A stretch of 64,000 nucleotides of DNA from Dioscorea cayenensis subsp. rotundata (GCF_009730915.1 NC_052474.1:14047501-14111500); one strand, 5' to 3'. Counted from the first letter of the stretch, positions 12,380-24,803 are shown. A program made the numbers and translations. Notes: generated from the letters alone by a model not told the origin.

Positions 12380-14794
12380 ACTGCAACAACAATAATATTG
12401 ATATTGATAGTATTAAATTATTAATATCAAAAGGCAATGTTCTTTCTCCAAACACATTAAAACAAACACCCACTCTTTCTTTTTTCTTTTATCCCTCTAT
12501 CCCCATCCAAACACCAAGTGCCATTAATTTGTATAATAGGAAAACTAGACTATTTGACTTTAACACAACCAACCTCTCTCAAAACAAATGCAACAAAAAG
12601 GGATAAGAAAAATAAAAAAGTGGAGAATATACACTACTATACTTTTAGATGCAAAAGAATTAAATTGAAGCTTATACACCAAATAAGAGATGGTTGCCTT
12701 TGGTTAAAGGCCAAGGTGTGACATAATGAGAAAAACATCAATTAGAATTAAAATTGAACTTGAAATTGAACAAGGAACTAGAATCAAATAAAGAAAGTAC
12801 AAGACAAATAAAAAGTTTCTCTAACATGCCCCAAGGGAAAATCAAAAATATGCACCACAATCCTCTAGTTAATAAATGTCACATAACCCTTGGCTACCCT
12901 AGGATGCCCGATATATGGATCTAGCATGTTTTTATAGACTAAGGGTTATAAGGCTAATGACTTCAAATAACAACAACATAATTTTTTTTGTTGTTAAAGG
13001 ACAAGATTTTAAAAAATAGTTCAAGCTAGAAAATTCACATTAGCTTTTGTAGACCAACTTCAGTTGAGAATAGTCTTATATGCCTTGACCAAGGCACTAA
13101 GCAGCATGCCTTTGATAGCGTTAGAGATTCTTAATTCAGGTGAATTTCAAAGAATTTGACTGAAATAATGGGACGTATTAAAATATAGATATGACCAAGT
13201 AGAAATGGAACGAGCATAGTTGGTTCGACAGTTAAGGTTGGTTGGCACAGTCTCAGAGATAGTCGGTTCAATAATCTTATGCTTAACAATCAATGGTTGG
13301 CTTTTTAGGTGAGTCGACACTAACCACTAGAGGGATGTGAGCTCATTAACTATACATCTGATAAATAAAAAGGGGAATATTAGTCCAATATGCTCTAAAT
13401 CGTAAATGAAATTATATGTCATGAAAGTCATCTGTCGCAGGAAGGGTTTTAGTCTGAATATTCTTCAAATGCAAAGTCTCTAAAAATAAATGTTACCACA
13501 TGCATGGGCAAAGTTGTAGAGATAAAGAATCAATTTTAATCAGAAACTTTATATTTTTTTCATTTTAGAATATCTCGGTTAGTGGCCAATCTAAAACCAG
13601 TGAATTTAATCACACCACTTAGATCCTCATATGCATATACAATGCGCCTCAACTCTCGAATTAGTTTGGACAACTTTCACACATATATGGCCAGCCAGTC
13701 TGTATAAAAAATATTCGCAGATAATTGAGTTATACCAACTATTTAGAGTAAAAAAAAAAGACAACAACCTACAAGGAATGAGTTCTAAAAAGTCATAAAC
13801 AATTAGAGGATACCAGCTTCTGAAATTGTTAACTACAACACTAGTTAAAACCCAATGATCAAGAAGATAATCATATACAACTGGAACCTGACAACACTAT
13901 AAACCATGTTTCACTTTGGGGATGGCAACTGGGGTTGGTGGGATTATATTGACATATGTATTATAGAAGCCTACTTGATATGAACATGACACTAGTAATT
14001 AATTGTATTAAAATCCCGAGCACAAACACGGTATGACTCATACGCAATTGACAGATCGTAAAATAGGTAACACAACTAATAAACCAGTCATATTTAATGT
14101 TTACATAATAAAACACAACAAGACACTTGATAATATATATATATATATTAACATTTCATGGGGTTTAGATTCGAGACTATGTAAATTATTTTTAAATCTA
14201 TTCATATGTTAAATATAAATGAATTTGAAATGAACATTATCAAAATAATTAATATGTTTAAATACAAATGATATACAATGATCAAACTGGTTGGGCAAGA
14301 CTACATGTTCATGCCACCACTATTTTTGTGACGTAATAGACTCATAATTCAACACAAAACATAATCATAGCAACCCAAACTCATTTCACTCCATCTCATT
14401 TTCATGGTGTTCACAAGCTGTCACAATTTGCCAGCCCTATCAAGTTTACCTAATCATGAACGCAAGCTTTGATTCAAAATTGCCAGAGTTTTAAACAAGT
14501 GAGGTGGAAATGGAATATAGTGGAACTTAAATATAAACAGAGAAGCATAAAACCATTTAAAATTTTGGTAAGATGAACGAAAAATTCAAACCATGATTAA
14601 TAAGTTCATATTTTTTATAATAAAACCAAATTAAGTCATATTAATCACCGGTATTAGTCACCAGTTAAGACATATTTAAATACAATCTACAATAATCAGT
14701 CTTATTTTTCAAATTTGTTATAAACTTAAAAGGTATAAAAGTTAAATGAATTGCATAGAATACTTTCAGGTCTTAAGGACATCTTTGATTATAC

Positions 14795-15130
14795 AATTGT
14801 TAAATGCAAACCGAAAATATCAGTTGGACTCACTCAACCCAAAAGTTTAATCTAATAGGAAGAGAGACCCAAGTTTATATATGCAAATTTATATTTACTA
14901 AACAAAAAAGATGTGGGACAACCGGACAACTAGTTACTCTAATATACCCTTTGACACGTGCTACTCTATTTTGACTAACCATATTACAACAAACCAAACA
15001 AAAAAGCTCTGATACCACATTAGATGCAAACCAAACGTATCATCTAGAGTTGATTCAATCTAAAAGCTTAAGCTAATATGATGAGAAATCCTTATTTACC
15101 AAATTAACCAATGTGGGGCTCTTACTTAAT
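14795..15130. repeat. Two diverged copies of a dispersed repeat
   Basis: Two similar stretches start with (a)atgcaaacc: about 14,804-14,880 (gcaaaccgaaaatatcagtt ... aaaagtttaatctaatagg) and 15,025-15,090 (gcaaaccaaacgtatcatct ... aaaagcttaagctaatatg). The block also contains gctctgataccacattag, a string common in dispersed plant repeats (from memory, not searched). It is non-coding. Confidence 0.5.
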
Positions 15131-15934
15131 CTAATAGCAATATATTGCCAAGCAAATAAAGAGCACAAAAAAAGTTTTAAACTAAATAAAAATGACTACT
15201 AGTTTTATTGGATGGATGATCACATTAACCACTAACTATGAATAATTTTTTTAAAGCCAAGCGGGTTCACATGCAGGACAAGATGCTTAATGCCCAATCA
15301 ATTCAATCCTAGATAAACTAGATATTGGAATACAAGAACAAGTGGCTGGCTGATGCTACTCAACAACAATCTAGCAAATAGTAAAGCCAAGACAGTATAC
15401 TCAAGATCCAAAACACATTAACTGAAATCATTACATTAAAAGATAAGGATTTAGTAAGACCTGATTCTCTTGGAACTATTTTTACTTGGGCTTGAATATT
15501 AAAAAGAATTACCTTATAGTGTTCTACATATGATGATCACTCAAGCAGCTTCAAATCAATGAATCTGGCACAATAAATAAAAAAATATATAAAATTCAAG
15601 GGCTTCTAGCAACCAACATATTAGCCAACAAAATGCATTACAATTTGCACCAAGCCTTGAGCTGACAGGCCAAGAAATTAGAGAATAATCAACAGACAGA
15701 AACACATTTCTTGAGTTTGGTGGCATGCAGAAAATAAGCCAGTTAATAAAAACAAATTCACAAACCCTTCACTTCCTTCTACTTCACTAAAATTTTCCTC
15801 CCTTTACTCCCTTTTCCACTCAATCCACTAATTCAAAGACCAAAGAACCAAAAAAAAAAATCAAGTAAAAAAGAACAGATCAAAGATTCTGTGAATTAAA
15901 CACATAAACGGAAATTCCATGAAAATCTCACCAA

Positions 15935-16170
15935 AACCTAGGCTTCATTTCAGCATAACAAATGCTGCCGTGAATCTAGGGTTTGATCCACAAGCAAAGA
16001 AAGTTTCCGAGAATTAAACACATAAACGGCTTGAAAATAGGCAAAGGCTTTGAAGCGAACCCTCAATCCGCCATTGATGCCTGCCTCGAGCTGCGGAAAA
16101 AGCCAAAAAAAGTAGGGTTTCTGAAAGGAAGCGCAAGCGGGGAATGAACAGAGAGCGGGAGTATTTGAGA
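15935..16170 (-). promoter_or_regulatory. Probable first leader exon and start region of the DP gene
   Basis: On the minus strand this GC-richer block contains two AAACCCTA telo-box motifs, typical of 5' leaders of proliferation-linked plant genes. It ends with a good donor (TTTTG|GTGAGA) near 15,935. A short upstream ATG (ATGGCGGATTGA) is present. ATTCCCCGC near 16,137-16,145 is close to, but not, the E2F consensus TTTCCCGC. The link to the DP gene is inferred from position and strand. Confidence 0.45.
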
Positions 16171-17641
16171 GTATAACGAACGGTTAATCATGATTTAATT
16201 ATATAAAAAATTCACTGATTAATTTTTTTTATTTGTTTAACTAAATTAAATTAAATTAAATTAACTACTGCCTTGATAAATTTGCACATATACCCACAAA
16301 AGGTGGATAATTTCGTATATACCTCATAAAACAAAATCATATTTGACTTGACACCCCTTCATTCTTTAGAAATCTATTTTAATCCTTGTTTTAATTTTGC
16401 TTGTTATGAAAACACTTTTGGTGCTTAATTTAAGTTAAATTGTATATAAATGATGTTGTTTACATAAATTTTTCAGGTAAAAGATCTTCTTTTTTTAAAA
16501 AAAATTTAGACTAAATAAATAAATAAATAAAATTTTGTCGAAGCCTTATAATATTTTATTTTATTTTTATTTTTTTTTATTTTGACAATGTGATCAAATC
16601 AGCTCCTATGCACGCCAAATCTTTGGCTTCCTATGGTTATAATTTTTTACTACAAAAAGCCAATCATGTTTGAGATTATATGATGAGATAAAATATGAAA
16701 GAATTTTTGGAGTCAAGATTTTTTTTTTTTTCACAAAGCAAATTCAGATGTTGGGTTGGTTTTCAGATTTAACTAAGATTGTTTGCCCCTGAAATACTTA
16801 TACAATTATTTTTTATTGCAAATATATATTTTTATTTTACAATCCGAAAGAACATAACAACTTAATATAATGATATTTTTGTTATAAATATAAATTTATA
16901 AAATAAATGAGTTTTGAAGAATTTTAATATTATTTTCGTTTTATAATAAAAATATTATTTTATCAGTAAAAAATCATCTTGTTGTAAAATGTTAAAAGCA
17001 TGCTCCTCTGATATAAAATCAACCTTTATAAAAGATGTAATTATTTAGGATTGTTTAATAATATTAATTTTATAAGTAGATGGATTTCCATTATTAAATC
17101 CTTTAAAAGATTTTGTATTAATAAAATACTAACATAATATTTTTTTTTTTTAAAATAAACATCATATTTTCCGCAAAATAAATTTATATCAAATAATTAA
17201 ATATTTTTAATTTTGACAAAAAAACATTTCCATAAACCATGTAACCCCTTTAAATTTCTATTTTATTTTATTTAATAAAAAAATGAACAAAACAGTGGAA
17301 TCAACCCTCCAACTTTCATTTTGGACTATAAAATACCAACTATTTTGTTATATTAGTAAAAATTATTTAAAAGTGTACAAAATAATATTTATTTTAAATA
17401 AAAAATATTATATCGGTAATAAATATAACAAATTTGTTTATTTATAATAATACTTCACTAATGCATGAGTTATATATGTAAATAACCTATCTTCTGCCAC
17501 TATCACAATGACTAGATAATAAGGTATTTATCTCTTATGCAAAATGATCAAAAATTTGATTCCCTAATATATGTGTTAAGATCTAAATAAGGTACATGTG
17601 GTGACTTGTCCCACATGGTAAAAATAATAATAATAATAATA

Positions 17642-17672
<31 letters not shown>

Positions 17673-18213
17673 GACAACTTGGTTTCATTTAAACATTGGG
17701 TGGGTGCGCAAGGGGCCATCCATTTCATTCCATAAACCTTCCGTTCATATTCCATGATGATTATTGACCATATAGCTTTCATAACTTTTTTTTTTCTCTC
17801 TGAAATTTAAGTTGATATTATTATTATTATTATTATTTTAAAGGTTGGATTCTTATTGTGCTTTTAGATTTCTAAATAATTGCAATACAAGTCCTTTGTT
17901 GGTTCAGCACAATGATGGTCATATAATAGCAAATATTCTCAACCCTAAAAATTCCATTTTCCATCATCATTGTACTATTTTTTATTTATAAAGTTAATCA
18001 ATAATTAGTATCATGGCAATCATCATACTCAATTAAAAGTTTTTGCTAACTTTTATAATAATTTCAATATAATACAATAATCTCACACTTATCAATGCTA
18101 CTCATTGTACCACAATCATGGTATCCAATTTACTAAATATATTTTTAATTGTTGTTAGATAGTATATAAAAAAATTGATTTTGATACAAAAAAATGTTTA
18201 TTTCTATTTAAAA

Positions 18214-18244
<31 letters not shown>

Positions 18245-18960
18245 GCATCGTTCACGCAATTTTTTTTTATTTTTTTATCTTAGTTTGTTATAACAAAAGT
18301 ACATAGTAATATGAGAGAAAAAATATTAAAAAAACACTAATAATTTTTTGATCTATTAGATATACATAAATTTTGTTAAACAATCAACCAATAATAAACC
18401 TTAAAAATAGCATTTTATACAACCTCAATGGTGTAGCTAACATCTATTAAAATTAATACTATAAATAAAGAATTGATTTGAAGTCAAATAAATATATAAA
18501 AATCTTTTATGTATTTTGCAGTAAAATAATATTAATAATATAAACAACTTACCTAGAAGATAATCTGGAACAAATGAATCCATTAGCCTACCCTTAATTT
18601 TTTATTAATCACTTGAAAACGCTCTCTAATAAATTTATTTCTTAAAAAAAATGCATTATTCTTCTCAGCAATCAAATATAATATATATCATTAAAAACAT
18701 TGATTAAAAAAGTATGTATATATATATATTTTATCTTGGGTACATCTCGTACCAAAACTTCAAACCCAAATCTTCCAATCAAACAGCATCAAAAGCCAAA
18801 AACCTCAATTTTCTTCAATTTTTTTTATTTTTAATATTCGCAATCATCAACAACAAGAAGATCATAACCAGATTAACAACAAATCTTCCCCCAATTATTT
18901 ATTTTCTAATAATATGCCACAATTAAACCAAAAAAAAAAACGTAGATTGGAATTGAAGAT
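16171..18960. other. AT-rich intergenic DNA
   Basis: No gene or recognisable element is seen. It holds many A/T runs and microsatellites, including (AAT)n at 17,624-17,671, (TTA)n at 17,815-17,838 and (TA)n at 18,220-18,244. Confidence 0.7.
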
Positions 18961-18977
18961 GAACAACTTAAAACATA

Positions 18978-18980
18978 GAT

Positions 18981-19011
<31 letters not shown>
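18978..19011. repeat. (CAT)n microsatellite
   Basis: About ten CAT units lie just downstream of the small hydrophobic ORF on the minus strand. Confidence 0.9.
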
Positions 19012-19151
19012 ATCTCCATCTACCAGCCAGCAAACCCTAGAAAACTGAAACCCAAACCAAAAACAAAAATCCACATCAATTCCATATACATCATCTCCTT
19101 CTTTAAAAACCATGAAAAAAAAAACAAAAGACAATAGAAAAATATAAGAGT

Positions 19152-19271
19152 TCATGAGGCAAACCTTAGGGATCTGAAGGTGATTTGCTGTGAAAGGGCG
19201 TGGAAGAAGAAATTGGCGCTGTGGAGGAACACCACGACGCCAGTGCATCCAAGAATGAACAATTCCAGCAT
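19152..19271 (-). CDS. Small hydrophobic protein, 39 aa (unrecognised)
   Basis: The ORF begins MLELFILGCTGVVVFLHSAN and ends TFRSLRFAS-stop. About 26 of the first 28 residues form one likely membrane helix with an FFFHAL stretch; the C-terminal tail has two arginines. The context (gcgaccATGc) is reasonable for plant initiation. A leader-like, CT-repeat-bearing stretch precedes it, so this looks like a real transcription unit and not a chance ORF. Alternatively CTAAG|GTTTGC at 19,164 is a splice donor, and this is only the first exon of a larger gene whose other exons were not found. I cannot name a family. Confidence 0.5.
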   Translation of the reverse strand: MLELFILGCTGVVVFLHSANFFFHALSQQITFRSLRFAS

Positions 19272-19335
19272 GGTCGCTTCTCTTGATCACCTCTGAAAAA
19301 GGATTTGATTGGAGGGTATGAATCAGTGAACGGGG

Positions 19336-19368
<33 letters not shown>

Positions 19369-19450
19369 CTCTTTGTTTTGAGGTATAAACAGAGCAACCG
19401 ACAGGCTGACGCGGCAACAGTGGCGCCGTTTCCTTCACGTCTTTTATTGG
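19272..19450 (-). promoter_or_regulatory. Leader/promoter of the small ORF with (CT)n tract
   Basis: On the minus strand this block includes a pure (CT)n tract (plus-strand GA, 19,336-19,367) between about 65 and 100 bp upstream of the ATG at 19,271. CT tracts are frequent in plant core promoters and leaders. A tttatacctc box at about 19,383-19,392 could serve as a weak TATA element. Confidence 0.4.
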
Positions 19451-19834
19451 CCTCTACCTCTCACTATGTATTAGTTTTTTTAAGATAAACATAAACCACA
19501 GCTTCTCCCAATTTTATGAAATCCCACAAACCATTCCCTTACTCTTCCGTTTCTTAAATTTGCCTATGCTTTTCATAACGATTAACTTTCAATCTAGAAA
19601 GGTAATTTTGATGTAAAAAAATAAAAAAAAAAAGTTTGGCTGCTTCATGTGATTATTTTGAAGTGATATTTTTTGAAGTGTCCACTTTCCCATTTCATAA
19701 TTTTATTTCATAGAAAGTGAGTTTATTTTGAGATTAACTTTCGCATCATATCAAAAAAATGAGCTAAGTAAATAATAATAATAATTTAAAAATATTATTT
19801 TCATAAATAGTTATAATAATAATTATTATTATAA

Positions 19835-19843
19835 TTATAATAA
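19835..19843. repeat. Left 9-bp target-site duplication of MULE A
   Basis: TTATAATAA precedes the element and is repeated exactly at 23,008-23,016. Mutator-like elements generate 9-bp duplications. The surrounding TAA-rich DNA weakens but does not remove the evidence. Confidence 0.7.
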
Positions 19844-20300
19844 GGGAAAAATTACTTGTTTACTCCCTCGATAATTTCAAAACTTCCCAAAACAACCCTC
19901 GTGAGTTTTTGATACCTCGTAGATACTCCTTCCTTTATTGTTTCACCTCCTTTTACCCCTACATTATGAAATTCCATCATTGCTCTTAAACCTTTTGATA
20001 CATTTTTCATTCTTTTTGTATTCCTTTTTAGACGTACTCATTTCTTAAACAGAGATTTCATTTTTTAAAGCAGAGAACTTATTTCTTAAAGCAGAGAGTT
20101 CATTTCTTAAACATGGAGTTTATTTCTTAAACAAAAACTCATTTCTTAAACAGAAAACTCATTTCTTAAAGCGAAACCCTCATTTTTAAACATAAAACTC
20201 ATTTTTTTAAACTAAAAACATTAATATTTAAGCAGAAAAATAAATATTTACGTGATAAATTAATCCTGGATATAAAAACCAATTAATCTTGGCCACTCAG

Positions 20301-22313
20301 TACATATTTAAAAAGAAACAACGATATTTAAGCACTTTTTTTAAAGCGTAAGCGCAATATATTAAAGCGAAACATCGATAGTTAAACAAAGACAAACAAG
20401 CGTATAAGCAGAGAACTCATTTCTTAAGCAGAGAGTTTATTTTTTTAAAGCAGAGACCTCATTTTTTTAAAGCGAAACCTCGTTGAGTAGGGACGTTGAG
20501 TATCTCATCGTCGTTGATCTCGCGAGCAGCTTGAGTCTTGAGCTCGAGATCCGGCGAGCGATCTCGAGGTGGCTTGCTCGTGTGGGGTCTTAAAGGAGAA
20601 ATCTTTATCGGCGTTGGCGATCCGGTTGGCGACGTTCCTCGGCGGTCGGAGTGGTTAGGGTCTTCGGTGGCGACGTCGGATAAGGCGAAAGTCGAACTGA
20701 GCGGAACCATTCTCGATTGCGAGAGCCGCAACATGGATAGCAATAGGGTTAGGGTTAGGGATCATTCGAGGGTTTTGGATCCATGGTGCCTAAGTCGGTG
20801 GCGAGGAGCGGAGGGAGGAAGCGGCGCCTGGGATGAGGGTTCGATCTCGCCGTCTTCGTCTTCATCGTCTTCCCACGTCAGTCGACCTTATCTCTTTCAT
20901 CTTCTTCAGTCAGTCGACCTCGGGGAAGACCCAGTATGCTCCTCGTCGTCGAGCGAAGGCATCGAAAGGTTGCAGCTCGTACGTATTTAAATAGAAACAG
21001 CGATATTTAAGCACTTTTTAAGCGTAAGCGCAATATATTAAAGCAGAAACATCGATAGTTAAACAAAGACAAACAAGCGTATAAGCAGAGAACTCATTTT
21101 CTTAAGCGAGGTTTATTTTTTTAAAGCAGAGACCTCATTTTTTTAAAGCGAAACCTCGTTGAGTAGGGACATTGAGTATCTCATCGTCGTTGATCTCGCG
21201 AGAACGCTTGAGTGCTGAGCTCAAGATCTGGCGAGCGATCTCGAAGGTGGCTTGCTCGTGTGGGGTCTTAAAGGAGAAATCTTTGTCGGCGTTGGCGATC
21301 CGGTTGGCGACGTTCCTCGGCGGTCGGAGTGGTTAGGTCTTGGTGGCGGCGTCGGATAAGACAGGGCTGAACTTGAGCGGAACCATTCTCGATTGCGGAG
21401 GCCATGACATGGATAGCAATAGGGTTAGGGTTAGGGATCATTCCGAGGTTTGGATCCGTGGTGCCTAAGTCGGTGGCGAGGAGCGGAGGGAGGAAGCGGC
21501 GCCGATGAGGGTTCGATCTCGCCGTCTTCGTCTTCGTCGTCTTCCACAGCCGTCGACCTTATCTCTTTTCATCTTCTTCGTCGTTGACCTCGGGAAGACC
21601 GTATGCTCCTCAGTCGTCGGCGAAGGCATCGAAAGGTTGCACTCGATACGTATTTAAATAGAAACAACGATATTTAAGCACTTTTTTTAAGCGTAAGCGC
21701 AATATATTAAGCGAAACATCGATGGTTAAACAAAGACAAACAAGCGTATAAGCAGAGAACTCATTTCTTAAGCAGAGAGTTTATTTTTTTAAAGCAGAGA
21801 CCTCATTTTTAAGCAGAAACCTCGTTGAGTAGGGACATTGAGTATCTCATCGTCGTTGATCTCGCGAGAACGCTTGAGTGCTGAGCTCAAGATCTGGCGA
21901 GCGATCTCGAAGGTGGCTTGCTCGTGTGGGGTCTTAAAGGAGAAATCTTTGTCGGCGTTGGCGATCCGGTTGGCGACGTTCCTCGGCGGTCGGAGTGGTT
22001 AGGTCTTCGGTGGCGACGTCGGATAAGGCAGGGCTGAACTTGAGCGGAACCATTCTCGATTGCGGAGACCGTAACATGGATATGCAATAGGGTTAGGGTT
22101 AGGGATCATTCGGGGTTTGGATCCATGGTGCCTAAGTCGGTGGCGAGGAGCGGAGGGAGGAAGCGGGCGGAGTGAGGGTTCGATCTCGCCGTCTTCGTCT
22201 TCAGTCGTCTTCCACAGTCGTCGACCTCATCTCTTTTCATCTTCTTCGTCAGTCGACCTCGGGGAAGACCCGCATGCTCCTCGTCGTCGGCGAAGGCGTC
22301 GAAAGGTTGCACC
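20301..22313. repeat. Three tandem copies of a roughly 670-bp GC-rich unit
   Basis: Copies start at about 20,301, 20,979 and 21,647, each with a (t)acatatttaaa/acgtatttaaatag...aaacarcgatatttaagcac opening. Each has an AT-rich half (attaaagc-rich) and a GC-rich half (tcatcgtcgttgatctcgcg ... ggatccatggtgcctaagtc ... gaaggcatcgaaaggttgca). The GC-rich half looks like captured genic sequence, but the copies differ by small indels and no shared reading frame survives. Each copy has agggttagggttaggg, a telo-box-like string when read on the minus strand. Confidence 0.85.
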
Positions 22314-22479
22314 TTTTTTCTCGGCAAGATCGAGATCTAGATCGAGGTGGAGATCAAAAATTCTAGGGGTTGAAATCCCATTTTTTTCATGCAGCGTGGT
22401 CGTGATTGTGAGCCGCATGCTTTGTCTCATTGGCCCGAAATTAGCTGATAAAGAGATTTTTGGGGGTGATAAATCACCA

Positions 22480-22785
22480 CAAAAACTCATTTCTTAAAGC
22501 GAGACCTCATTTTTTTAAACAAAAACCTCATTTCTTAAAGCAGAAAACTCATTTCTTAAGCGAGACCTCATTTCTTAAGCAGAGCTCATTTTTTTAAGCA
22601 GAAACCTCATTTCTTAAAAGGAAAACTCATTTCTTAAGCAGAAAACTCATTTTTTTAAACAAAAAAACTCATTTTTTTAAATATAAAACTCATTTTTTAA
22701 AGCAGAAACTCATTTTTAAAGCGAACCTCATACCTCATATTTTTAAATAGAAGCTTCGTTTTTTAAATAGAAACTCATTTGCACC
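22480..22785. repeat. Subterminal short repeats of MULE A
   Basis: There are about fifteen variants of (aa)ctcatttcttaaagcagaaa in a row, spaced about 18-22 bp. The array mirrors that at 20,030-20,300. Subterminal motif arrays of this kind often bind transposase; that role is inferred. Confidence 0.75.
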
Positions 22786-23007
22786 CTAAAGGGCATTATA
22801 GTCGAAACCTGTCACACTTGCCACAACTTCCCATGAGGGACAATTTCGTCCAAAAAATTCCAAATTAACTCTATTAATCAATGTTAGATGTTTGGGGGGT
22901 TTAAAAAATCATTGTATTCAAAAGGAAGGGGTTTTTGGGGAGTGCAAAACTAACGGGGTGTTTTTGGCAATATTGCAAACTTACAGGGTGTTTTTGACAA
23001 TTTCCAC

Positions 23008-23016
23008 TTATAATAA
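23008..23016. repeat. Right 9-bp target-site duplication of MULE A
   Basis: TTATAATAA follows the CAATTTCCAC end, identical to 19,835-19,843. Confidence 0.7.
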
Positions 23017-23799
23017 TAATAATAAAATTATTATTATTATTATCAAATAATCTACTGGACAGTATTTCTTCGCTGATGTTTATTAATAAAATTAGTACAA
23101 AATTTAGTGGAGTTTTAATTATAATTAAAAAATGCTGAACTGTAAATCAAATATAGAGTTAATATTTTTTTTTTAATATAGAGTTATCCAACGTAGTAAA
23201 CTTCCTATATTAAACAAAACACAAAATATTACTAGTCAAAGTTCATCATTAATACCTTTACAATCCGATTCAACAAAGTTCCAATGATTCTCAAAGCATG
23301 CAGAACTGCACTTCAAAGTAACCAAATACTATATTCCAAAAATGATCACTCGCACAGTTGCACCAATTGTAATTCAAAGTTCATAGACTAAATGTTTCTC
23401 GGATGATAAACTAATAAAATTACTACAATTTAGTTAAGTTCATAATCAAAGCATTAAGTAATATAATTCATAGTCCACAGATAATCACAAATATAATCAC
23501 TGCTCTATCTAGAACAAAATACCATTCTAAAAAATCAAACAACAGTTAAAATTTTGAATATAAAACTAATTTAGCAACCCAATATCCTCAAGAATTGATA
23601 TACTCTCACATGCAATATCCATATAGATAAAAATCCAATTTTGCACAGGCCTTCACCTCAAAATCCAATTAATTATGTGAGAAAAATGAAAGATCTGAAA
23701 AAACAAGAAGCATTTTACGTGAGAATAGGGATTTTAAACGTATTCTTAGATTCTTAACCCCATTTGATTAAAAAAAAACAAATAAAATAAATAAAATAA
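23017..23799. other. AT-rich spacer between the two MULEs
   Basis: No gene is seen. It starts with TAA/TTA repeats, continues as AT-rich DNA and ends in an aataaaataaataaaataa run next to MULE B. Confidence 0.7.
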
Positions 23800-23929
23800 G
23801 GGAAAATTACTGTTCACCCCTCGTAATTTTCAAAACTTCCCAAAAACCCCCTCCTACTTTTTACACTACGGACTGACCCTTCGTTAGTGTTTAACTTCCC
23901 TTTACTCCCCACTCGTTCACTCAAATGGG

Positions 23930-24310
23930 TCCATGTTGTGAAATCCCATTTTTGGCCCCGAAAATGGTGGGAAAGGAAAGCGCCAAATCACATCATGTTC
24001 AGACCTTTTGAGAGGCTTTCTGCTAGTTTTCGATAGACAATGCCAAGGAGTTGCATTACATCTTGTTGTTCTCCTCATTATCATACCCGAAATATATAAA
24101 TCGGTTTCTAACGAGAAAATGAAATTGATTTCCATCGGATTGGTCAAGTGCACTTCATCTTCAAATGAAACTGTAGTCGATTTTTATTGTCGAGGCAGCA
24201 GCATGTGCCATTGTCGCCTTCTCGCTTTATGGTTGTAAAGTTGTATTACGACGAGAAGAACAAAGAATTACGACGAGTTCATTTCGTTAGTAAAGTTCTT
24301 CTCGCTTTAT
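23930..24310 (+). repeat. Diverged duplicate of the segment at 25,860-26,400
   Basis: Shared strings in the same order include a cc.aatcacatca(t/c)g block, a tataaa.cggttt block, gaaaa(t/c)ga, cttcatcttcaaatg, gtcgag and atgtgccattg(t/c)cg. This suggests that the 5' part of the transposase gene was duplicated within MULE B, or that one copy inserted into another. Confidence 0.5.
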
Positions 24311-24764
24311 GGTTATCTATTTGTATATTTTTAAATAATGTTTAACTATTTGCTATTATCCGCTTTAAATATTTTACTAATATGTTTAATAATTGTCATA
24401 TCCGTTTAATACTTCCCATCTCCGCTTTAACATTATCTTTACATGTATAACTATTCATAAACGTGTAAATTCTCAAAGTCTCTCGCAGAAACGGTGATCT
24501 TTTTCGCTTTGATCCGAATTGTTGGCATGTGGCACGTGGCGGTGGCAAGGTTATGAGTATCCCGCTGCGTAAGAATTAATGACGGCATTAATTCTTATGC
24601 ACGGTAACATAAATTTCCGAACACCCGCTCGCTCTCATCGACCAATGTCGGCCACCATGCGTTTAACTTTTTTTCTCGGATCACGAAGAGTCACCGCTAG
24701 TGGACTTCACACCATAAATAACCAGGAAGAACCCTCCCCATGGACAACCACTCGCCGTCCCTCA

Positions 24765-24803
24765 TCATCCTCCTCCTCCTCCTCCTCCTCTTCCTCCTCT
24801 TCC
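24765..24803 (+). repeat. (TCC)n tract between two copies of ccatggacaaccactc
   Basis: A TCC/TCT-rich run is bracketed by exact 16-bp repeats, ccatggacaaccactc, at about 24,737 and 24,803. It is probably slippage within captured or degraded coding sequence. Confidence 0.75.

Larger units (their letters stand above)
11707..15934 (-). other. Probable leader intron of the DP gene, AT-rich, no gene
   Basis: A splice-acceptor-like site (tgtgccatag|act) at about 11,706 and a telo-box-bearing leader near 16.1 kb suggest one large intron in the 5' UTR. Inside are AT-rich unique-looking sequence, a (TA)n tract at 12,343-12,374, another at 14,133-14,148 and a dispersed repeat at 14,795-15,130. No ORF in it resembles a known protein. 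Confidence 0.4.
19844..23007. mobile_element. MULE A: non-autonomous Mutator-like element (3,164 bp)
   Basis: The left end starts GGGAAAAATTAC and the right end finishes CAATTTCCAC. The ends form imperfect inverted repeats of about 60 bp or more (ccctcgataatttcaaaacttcccaaaa against its right-end complement). The element is flanked by the exact duplication TTATAATAA. Inside are subterminal arrays of a roughly 20-bp unit around ctcatttcttaaacagaga (about 20,030-20,300 and 22,480-22,780) and a triplicated GC-rich core. No transposase is present. Ends and subterminal motif match MULE B at 23,800-33,419, so it was probably moved by that family's transposase. Confidence 0.8.

Noticed and set aside
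20739..20760. Interstitial telomere
   Set aside because: There are only two to three ttaggg units, not the plant ttt-aggg repeat, repeated at fixed positions in the 670-bp unit. It is a telo-box-like leader motif at most.
20538..20990. A 150-codon plus-strand frame in MULE A
   Set aside because: The same stretch in the two other tandem copies has frameshifts and stops, and the Ser-rich part comes from a cgtcttcgtctt repeat. No domain is recognisable.
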